In this document: positions 58,709 through 64,000 of the stretch, piece after piece | Numbering within the stretch: position 1 is the first letter of the stretch | Layout: each line of letters opens with the position of its first letter | NCBI GenBank assembly: GCA_039090855.1 | Contig: CM077012.1 | Location: forward strand, 143,254,541 to 143,318,540 | DNA: 64,000 nt | Reading direction: 5' to 3' | Origin: Macrothele yani | Lineage: Eukaryota > Arthropoda > Arachnida > Araneae > Macrothelidae | Translations under genes and position numbers: made by a program | The notes under the pieces: model-generated | The model's database searches: none | Told to the model about the DNA's origin: nothing | Seen by the model: only the letters and a program-made list of their open reading frames with translations

Positions 58709-59125
58709 ATGCCTCGACATTGGATCCTTGCTCAGTACAATCAGTTGAGTGAGTTTGAGAGAGGACGTATAATTATGTTAAGAGAGGCCAGTTAGTCAAG
58801 TCGCCATATTGCCAGGCATTTGGGTCAAAGTGACGCAGCAGTCGGACAATGTTGGTGCCAGTGGGTCAAGGAGGGCACAGCCAAGCAGCAAAATTGCAGT
58901 AGACGACCAAGGGCAAAGACTGAAAGAGAAGATTGAGCGATTGCGAGAGCTGCATAAACAGAACCGAATTTGTCACTCAACCATCTGTGGCTATGTTGCA
59001 TTGTCTACAGGTACGGAAGTGGCCATCCAGACTGCCAGATGACTTGCAGCACAAGGAATACATTCGAGGAGGCCACTCTGCCTCTGACCAGCGAGCATTG
59101 CTGGTCAGAGATTTGCAGTTAAACC
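58709..59125 (+). pseudogene. Tc1 transposase N-terminal fragment
   Basis: Starts MPRHWILAQYNQLSEFERGR at 58709. After a stop (TAG near 58794) it continues SSRHIARHLGQSDAAV and, shifted, RRPRAKTEREDXAIARAA. This is the helix-turn-helix half of a Tc1 family common in arthropods. It breaks off at about 59120 (LPLTSEHCWSEICS), where Penelope-like sequence starts, so the catalytic domain is missing. Confidence 0.7.
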
Positions 59126-59129
59126 ACCT

Positions 59130-59600
59130 CCATATCTTCTTAACCTCATCCTTAAACACAGAGATCCCAATAAACCCCTAGAGTTACAAGTTGTCTACTC
59201 TATCCCTGTCAACATTTCCACAGGCGTTACCCACTATATTGGTAGTACTTATCGCAGCATCAACCGGCGATTGATGGAACATATCGCTGATGTTTAGAAA
59301 GGCAACCTTTCCACCTCCCTTTCAATTTTAACTATGAGCGATATGTCCGTGATTCCCGATTGGCAAAATGTTAAACGTATCGCTCTGTTCAGCAATCGGA
59401 AAGCCCTCAGGTACAGTGAAAGCATTGAAATCTACCTTACCCCTAACACCTGCAACACAGACACACCTTTTCACATCCCTATTGTTTGGAAAGCTATTTT
59501 GAAATCTAGCAACAACTGATGCTTATACCACATGTTTGATTCCATGGCTGATGAAGGTAGAAGTCACTACCGAAGCGTCCCACCACTTTTAATTTTTAAC
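59130..59600 (+). pseudogene. Penelope-like element 3' fragment with GIY-YIG endonuclease
   Basis: The segment LQVVYSIPVNISTGVTHYIG followed by STYRSINRRLMEHIADV is a GIY-YIG nuclease core, the C-terminal endonuclease of Penelope-like retroelements. After a TAG it continues KGNLSTSLS and, in the next frame, VKRIALFSNRKALRYSESIE and FHIPIVWKAIL. The RT part is absent. The catalytic Tyr pair is partly visible (HYIG), and the Arg (NRRL) and Glu (ESIEIY) are present. It abuts the Tc1 fragment, so the junction is a secondary insertion or deletion. Confidence 0.6.
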
Positions 59601-60739
59601 GTACAGTAACTTAAGCATGATATGATGATATCAAGAATTCTGCTAATTTGTGCAATCTTGAAACAACTTCCACAAGTGATTTTGCTTGTCATGGAACTAA
59701 AACATCGATAACATTTTTAAAAAGTTATTTTCAAATCATTTTTACTTTCCAGTACATATAAAAAACATAAATTAGGAATAATATAGTTTTAAAATCTAAC
59801 TGGAAGTTTCAATTCTTTATCATTTTCCAGTAATGTCAAATAACACAAAAACTGTTAATTTATACCAACCTCTGGATATTAGAATCCATTTCGGTCAAAA
59901 TTGGCCGTGAAAGTATAAATTTTCTATGATAACTCTTCACATTTAACAGTATTACCAGCATTTCCTTGTGAGAGTAGGTTTTGGGGCAAATAAAATTTGC
60001 CAATTGGATGTAACACTTTTCTCCTATTTTGCTATTCATAAGCTTGTGTGCTTGATATGTGAGAAAATTAGGTAGAGACCATTCACAGCATGGTCAACAT
60101 TTTTTTTTTTTTTTCCTAATCCTTTTGTTATCAATTAATTATATGAAGAGAGGCTGGGAAATAGTGAGGGAGCTAAAGATACTACAGAATTTGGCATTTT
60201 CTTATCAATGTGGAAGATTTTTTTCTGATAGATAGATGTAGTGATAGTTGCACTGATTCAGCTTATCCAAAATGACTGAGCAGTGCCAATTAAATATAAA
60301 CACACATACACAGAAAGTGAGTGAGTTGCTATCCGTTTGCATTATTTTTCAATGTTTTCTTTTGATTACAATTGAAATTACTTTCAGAAATAATGTTATC
60401 CCCGAAGACTGAGTAATCGTAATCCTTAGATTTTTTGCTTAAGTCCATGAAAAGTGTTTCAATTTTTACTCTGATAATGCAAAGCAAGATCACCATGATC
60501 TATGCAATTGTAAGATTTGTTCAAGTATTGCATCCCAAAAATCATGAAATTGCGTGAATTTAATTTTTCTTCACATTTGTTCATATTTATCTAGAATTCA
60601 GATCAGCAGTTCTTTCTCCTTTAGCTGTGTGGGTATGTGCTTCATACTGTAGATTTCAAAAAACAATTTTAGAGTTGCTTAATATATACATATATATGTA
60701 ATACATAAATTAAGATGATTTATTATTTTCTTCTCATAG
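59601..60739. other. CIAPIN1 intron, unrecognised
   Basis: AT-rich intron. It ends with a normal pyrimidine-rich tract TATTATTTTCTTCTCATAG at the acceptor of the next exon. Confidence 0.6.
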
Positions 60740-60858
60740 TTTGTGCCACGACTAAGAAAAGAAAAGCTTGCAAAAATTGCACATGTGGTCTTGCTGAAGA
60801 GTTAGAAACTGAGAAAAAGTCTGTACAGAGTAAAACAGCTACTTCTTCATGTGGCAAT
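60740..60858 (+). CDS. CIAPIN1: CIAPIN1 (anamorsin) exon with the first Fe-S motif
   Basis: Encodes [20 protein letters not shown], the family's hallmark C-x8-C-x2-C-x-C [2Fe-2S] ligand motif, then an acidic and basic helix ([19 protein letters not shown]). The last CGN is the start of the second motif (twin C-x2-C). The acceptor is TTCTTCTCATAG before 60740 (phase 1); the first codon is G plus TT. The donor is GTGAGT at 60859 (phase 0), a near-consensus site. The remaining C-terminal exon (expected CYLGDAFRC-type sequence) was not found in the last 3.1 kb and probably lies beyond the window. Confidence 0.95.
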
Positions 60859-61465
60859 GTGAGTTCTTGCTCTCATCTTTATTCTTATTTATTTTCTATT
60901 AAAGTTTTAGGGAAGAGAAACAAAATGTTTTTATTCAGCAAAGAATAGATATGGGCTTAGTGAGTAAAGAGTTGTGCTGTATGTGGGAAAGCCAAATGTG
61001 CTATGCTCATTTACTAGGGTTTGTGGAGCATTCTTGTGTAAATTTTATTGTGCAACCATAATGGCAGGATCTCAGCTAGAAAGTAGTTAGTTGGAATTGG
61101 TTCATATTATCTTATACTTTGCTTTTATCCTGTTCCGTGAAACTGCACTCAACTCTGAACCCTTTTCTGTGTCATTTGCAGATTGGGTTTTTTCTGCTAA
61201 TTTTGATATCTTTGAAGATCTTGTGTGCTGATTTGATTGCTATGATTTATCTGTTCAGATAATGCCAGCATAATTGGATTGCTTCATGTGAGGGTATAAA
61301 AATACAGTATTTCTGTGTTGGAGTTGCAGCAAGGAAATTTCAGATTCCGGCATGAAATTGCTGAGTTTTAATTGTGCCAAGAAAAAGTTTTGGGGTTTTT
61401 TGATTGAATGAATGGTTTACTTTCATACAAAAAGTTTAATTTGTGTTGTAGTTTTATATCAAGTA
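60859..61465. other. CIAPIN1 next intron, unrecognised
   Basis: AT-rich with no element or exon seen. Confidence 0.55.
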
Positions 61466-62457
61466 AGAGTCGTTCCATGTCAAATTACCCAGCATTTTCA
61501 CGATTTATCACCCACCCATCTCAGATTTTTGTGAAAATTGGTACAAAGTATTGTGCTGGTGAGGTATAAAACCTGTTAAATTTTATGTCAGTCAGTCCAG
61601 TAGATCTTGAGTAATGCCACTTTACAAAATTAGGTAGCTCTGCCTTTTAAGTTTTTGCACTATGAGTTTTCACAACTACACTGTAGGACAAAAAAATTCA
61701 TAACTTCACAACTAACTGTTGCAGCCACATAATTTTTTTCTCAAATGATCTGCATGATCCATACATTTTGGAACAACTTGTCTCTGCACATTTTTAAAAT
61801 TAAAAAACACTTTTTTTTTAATTTAATGACAAAAACATGGAAAAATGAGGCCACATTTTTATTAAACAAAACAATTTTTTTCAAAATGAGCCCTCAATTT
61901 AAATTTTCTGAAAGTATTTTCATGTGTGTATTATAATGTAACCTTTCAGCAAGAGAAAAAAAATACTTTGGGCAATTCGCAATTTTGGTGAGGGAAAAAA
62001 CAACCAAAATGGCCTGTTTCATATATGGAATATTCTGTCATGTTATACCCAATTTTTTAATTAAGTGGTTGCTTGACCATTTTACAATTCTCCCCCCCCC
62101 CACTAGTTTAACCCTGTCGGTGAGTAGCTCAAAACAATTTTTATTTTACTTTTGTGTGCCACCATCTCAAATATATGTTCATTTTTCTTTTTTGCAGCAA
62201 TCCGAAATAGGGCCTCACAATGGTTTTGAAAAAGGCAGTTGTTTTCCTCTTATTGTAGATCAAAAGTTTTGGTTTTCACTACCTTAAAGAGGACATTTTT
62301 TGGCTTACAGAAATTATATAGAAATTATTTTTTTAACCTTGCTTGAAATGGCATTGAAACCTGCTATACTCACAAGCATAATCACTATTTTTGATGGACT
62401 GTTAAGGTGACTGGGAGTTGGGAATTTTTGTGTAATACCTATGGGTAGTAGTTTTCA
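61466..62457 (+). repeat. Repeat family B, copy 2
   Basis: Inverted relative to 36006-37036. Its left tip GAGTCGTTCCATGTCAAATT is a slightly changed version of the GGGTCATTCCATGTCAAATC terminus. Homology ends near 62457. Confidence 0.8.
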
Positions 62458-62759
62458 GCTATGGAGAGCCTAAGTCTGGGAGAAACACACACACACACAT
62501 GCTTGTTTCAAATCATCAGCAAATAAAATAATTTATTTTGGATCTTCAGATTTTTTTCGTAAGTACATAAACTCAACAAGGAGAAATATTCTACTTTCAT
62601 ATTAAATGTGCTTTCAAATAAAAGTGTAATTGAACCTGCTGAATGTAAAGTTGTAATAAGGTACAGGAATTTTCTTTAGTTTTTCATCCAGTGCACATAA
62701 ATACTTTGAAGAAAATGAAAAAGAAAAAAATGTCCAACCTAAATTTGTTTTTATCAATA
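62458..62759. other. CIAPIN1 intron, unrecognised
   Basis: Contains a short (AC)n tract at 62488-62499; nothing else. Confidence 0.5.
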
Positions 62760-62880
62760 CAGTACAACCTCAAAAATCCAGACCTCCAAATTCCGGACCC
62801 TCCAAAATTCGGATTTTTCCCAGTTTCTTTTTTTTTTTTTTTTAATCTTCCGGACTGCCAAGGTCGCAAATTTAAAACAA
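62760..62880. repeat. pogo/Tigger-like terminal sequence
   Basis: CAGTACAACCTCAAAAATCC followed by GGACCCTCCAAAATTCGGAT resembles the CAGTA-AACCTCGATAATCCGGAC termini of pogo/Tigger elements. The sequence is short and no transposase accompanies it, so it is a fragment or MITE. Confidence 0.5.
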
Positions 62881-63607
62881 CAGGGTAAGATTATGCATAT
62901 AATGATATTTCAAAAATAAATATACTGATTATTTACTAAAAAGATGCAATAAAATGTTTACAGAAATTTATAGAATATGATGTCGCAATCCCTAAGTCAG
63001 CAACACTATGTAACCGCAACCGTGGTAACGAAGAAAGTGTGTTGTATGGAAATAAGTTACACATGTATGAGGAATACTGCTTGCCAATTGGTTGCTGGAA
63101 AAGCGTAGCAAGTGTCTTCCTCTAGTACAGGGTTGTACATAAAAAAATACACTGTATTTCCTTCCTGCAAAACACACTTTTAGCACTGAAAATTTCATGA
63201 GAGTTTTCACTGGTCAAGAATTGTCGCAATCCGATGCTGCGAAAAAGCAGGTCTGGTGCTGATAGGGAGCAAATAAGTGTTACCAGTGTACTACGTACCA
63301 CCCCGGCAGCTGCGGCGGGGCGTACTGTAGGTTCGAAATCCAAGGAAAATTACTGTGCTAGGGGGCAAAGAAGTAAAGCTTGCGGGGGGGCATATGTTCT
63401 AGTTACGCCACTGGGTGTTACAGTTTCAGTGCTCCACAAATCCCATAAAATTACTGAACTTGTATGTACGTACATACTGAGTTCTGACCAGCGACAAACA
63501 ACTTCACCGTGAACTGAAATGTGCCCCTGGCCAACTCAAAAAATCTGATCCAACCCTTGGCCGCGATTGGAGAAAAACTGGCAGGGTGAGGGATAGTTAC
63601 ACATGCT
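62881..63607. other. Unrecognised; one common element terminus near 63412
   Basis: Read on the minus strand from 63412, CAGTGGCGTAACTAG followed by a C-rich stretch is the look of a widespread DNA-element end. No partner end was found. Confidence 0.4.
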
Positions 63608-63633
63608 CAGAGAGAGAGAGAGAGAGAGAGAGA
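63608..63633. repeat. (GA)n microsatellite
   Basis: About 13 AG units. Confidence 0.95.
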
Positions 63634-64000
63634 ACATTTTCCAGTTTAATTTGTTGTGCGACATGCATTTTCTCATAATTCTGCCAATTGTTCATATGTA
63701 TGTACATACAGTATGTACAGATGTTGAATTTTCAAGACACGAAATATTACTTTCCTTTTTTCAGTGGTTATATGCTACAATACTTTTGTACATGCGAAAT
63801 TGTGTTCATTTCGTGAGATTTCCGTACATACTGTACAGTATAACTGAAAATGCTTTTTGTATTAAGTTATGCACTGTATACTATATGATTTGCGTTAAAA
63901 TAAGCAACAAATTTCACAATGGTTTCATAAACTTTTCAGTTAACTTGTACTGTATGGATTCAAAATTTTGACTTGTACGGAACTCACACGTTGTTGAAAA
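63634..64000. other. Unrecognised, AT-rich
   Basis: Contains short palindromic GTACATACAGTATGTAC-like sequences near 63700 and 63825; no gene. Confidence 0.5.

Noticed and set aside
36006..62457. One giant transposon bounded by the family B arms
   Set aside because: The terminus-like tips point toward each other, so the arms would be inside out for a single element spanning the interval.
1..64000. CRISPR arrays, bacterial operons, rRNA genes
   Set aside because: No spaced direct repeats, clustered same-strand genes or rRNA-like sequence were seen.

Overview
This window is nuclear DNA from an animal, most likely an arthropod with a large, transposon-rich genome. The evidence is spliced exons with GT/AG borders, long AT-rich non-coding DNA, and a crowd of Tc1/mariner, hAT, RTE-like LINE, BEL/Pao and Penelope-like fragments. 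The species cannot be fixed from the sequence. There are no bacterial operons and no CRISPR arrays.

Host gene. Three plus-strand exons (27685-27835, 48450-48590, 60740-60858) encode consecutive parts of one protein, CIAPIN1 (anamorsin/Dre2), a cytosolic iron-sulfur assembly factor. They carry the conserved linker and the first Fe-S motif (C-x8-C-x2-C-x-C). Splice phases agree across the joins (0/1, 1/1, 1/0). The two introns are about 20.6 kb and 12.1 kb, so nearly everything from 27.8 to 60.7 kb is transposon-filled intron. The N-terminal exons and the final exon were not found in the window.

Layout. 0-1 kb: BEL/Pao gag relic (minus). 3-7.5 kb: ZBED-type hAT transposon whose transposase gene was hit twice, by a Tc1 element (3658-4982) and a DD41D mariner-like element (5099-6400). 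8.7-10.4 kb: L1/Tx1-like LINE 3' end (minus). 12.6 kb: tRNA-derived SINE head. 13.8-27.5 kb: a very large element with about 660-bp terminal inverted repeats, carrying the broken gene of a large putative RNase H-fold transposase. It has been invaded by two Tc1 elements and a 5.8-kb insertion or intron, which itself contains a Kolobok-like element. 28.2-29.9 kb: LINE copy with 13-bp target duplication. 30.4-35.0 kb: a second hAT transposase relic, invaded by a nearly intact Tc1 and a LINE fragment. 36-37 kb and 61.5-62.5 kb: inverted copies of a 1-kb repeat whose terminus resembles that of the 13.7-kb element. 38-39.6 kb: repeat family also present at 19.6-20.9 kb. 39.9-43.1 kb: longest LINE copy (endonuclease plus RT). 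43.7-45 kb: Tc1. 45.4-46.3 kb: decayed mariner-like gene. 49.8-50.7 kb: mariner with in-frame catalytic deletion. 52.7-55.8 kb: hAT-like ends around a 5'-truncated RTE with uninterrupted RT frame. 56.2-57.6 kb: mariner-like element. 58.7-59.6 kb: Tc1 and Penelope fragments.

The strongest lead for something little described is the 13.7-kb element and its possible relatives. Several nested insertions can be checked internally, because removing them with one target copy restores the host element's reading frame.
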